Shown here: positions 63,890 through 64,000 of the stretch, one piece after another | Numbering within the stretch: the stretch's first letter is position 1 | Layout of the letters: each line of letters starts with the position of its first letter | Source: an uncultured Alphaproteobacteria bacterium | GTDB taxonomy: Bacteria; Pseudomonadota; Alphaproteobacteria; Rhodobacterales; Rhodobacteraceae | NCBI GenBank assembly: GCA_902556405.1 | Contig: CACDWF010000005.1 | Coordinates: forward strand, 1-64,000 | DNA length: 64,000 nt | Reading direction: 5' to 3' | Program-made: the position numbers and the translations under genes | The notes under the pieces: model-generated | The model's input: the letters and a program-made list of their open reading frames with translations, nothing else | The model's database searches: none | Told to the model about the DNA's origin: nothing

Positions 63890-64000
63890 ATGATAGAGGC
63901 TTGGTCAAATCAAGTAATTAAGAATAGAATTTTCATACTTATTATAACAGTTTTACTGATTTTAGTGTCAGTTTTTTCTATCTCAAAAAACCCTATAGGG
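63890..64000 (+). CDS. Start of a membrane protein, probably RND/MMPL type (3' end outside window)
   Basis: ATG 63890 follows GGAGGAAAGG, the best ribosome-binding site at this end. The 37 visible codons give a short polar N-terminus (MIEAWSNQVIKNR), then a strongly hydrophobic helix (IFILIITVLLILVSVFS). An N-terminus of this form followed at once by a helix is typical of RND/MMPL-type transporters, but only the first helix is visible. The 139 bases between it and the divergent SDR gene contain no gene. Confidence 0.55.
   Translation, partial: MIEAWSNQVIKNRIFILIITVLLILVSVFSISKNPIG

Overview
This is a compact, clearly AT-rich window (I judge GC at roughly one third; not counted) from an alphaproteobacterium, most likely a free-living marine, small-genome lineage. 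The alphaproteobacterial signature is gene order as much as sequence: tig-clpP-clpX; an NDUFA12-type complex I accessory protein followed by mlaD, aat, accC and accB; rne facing prfB; ratA-cinA-pgpA-ispF-ispD; and ntrB-ntrC-ntrY-ntrX-trkA-hfq-hflX. Genes abut or overlap, many start with TTG, and no tRNA, rRNA, CRISPR array, insertion sequence or prophage was seen.

Layout. 0-11 kb: protein quality control (tig, clpP, clpX), NDUFA12, mlaD, aat-accC-accB, RNase E/G, release factor 2, a bactofilin and a Bcp peroxiredoxin. 11-20 kb: a very large AsmA-like protein, queA, lipoamide dehydrogenase, lipoyl synthase, a RatA/COQ10-type START protein, then leftward ispD-ispF-pgpA-cinA. 20-29.6 kb: the two nitrogen-type two-component systems NtrBC and NtrYX, trkA, hfq, hflX. 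29.6-30.2 kb: a frameshifted pseudogene of a permuted-papain (YiiX/lipo-like) cysteine hydrolase. 30.2-40 kb: thymidine kinase, then a catabolic island made of a BKACE-family protein, two VOC (extradiol-dioxygenase-like) proteins, an FAA hydrolase, two MhpA-type flavin monooxygenases and a complete DctPQM TRAP transporter. 40-52 kb: a periplasmic rhodanese, the YejABEF-type peptide ABC importer and a rightward series of small housekeeping or export genes, a cyclase-TolB-TPR protein and class III alcohol dehydrogenase. 52-64 kb: an EamA exporter, a photolyase-related protein with a 42-residue DUF2256 partner, a Bcr/CflA-type exporter, a thioesterase-SDR-fused acyl-CoA carboxylase-phosphotransferase module, a broken MltB-type lytic transglycosylase, an SDR, and the first codons of a probable RND/MMPL-type membrane protein.

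How the genes work together. The 31-40 kb island reads as uptake (TRAP) plus hydroxylation (two flavoprotein monooxygenases), ring cleavage (VOC proteins) and downstream C-C hydrolysis (FAH and perhaps BKACE) of a small aromatic acid; the substrate is unknown. The most unusual points are: a perfect intrinsic-terminator-like hairpin inside the start of dctQ; NtrC and NtrX that both lack the GAFTGA loop needed to contact sigma-54; two previously functional genes in pieces (YiiX-like and MltB-like); several genes expected from alphaproteobacterial gene order that are missing from their usual places (amidase and penicillin-binding protein between rne and prfB, dusB before ntrB, tgt after queA); and gene pairs separated only by an in-frame stop codon, including ispD|ispF, which is a fused enzyme in many relatives.
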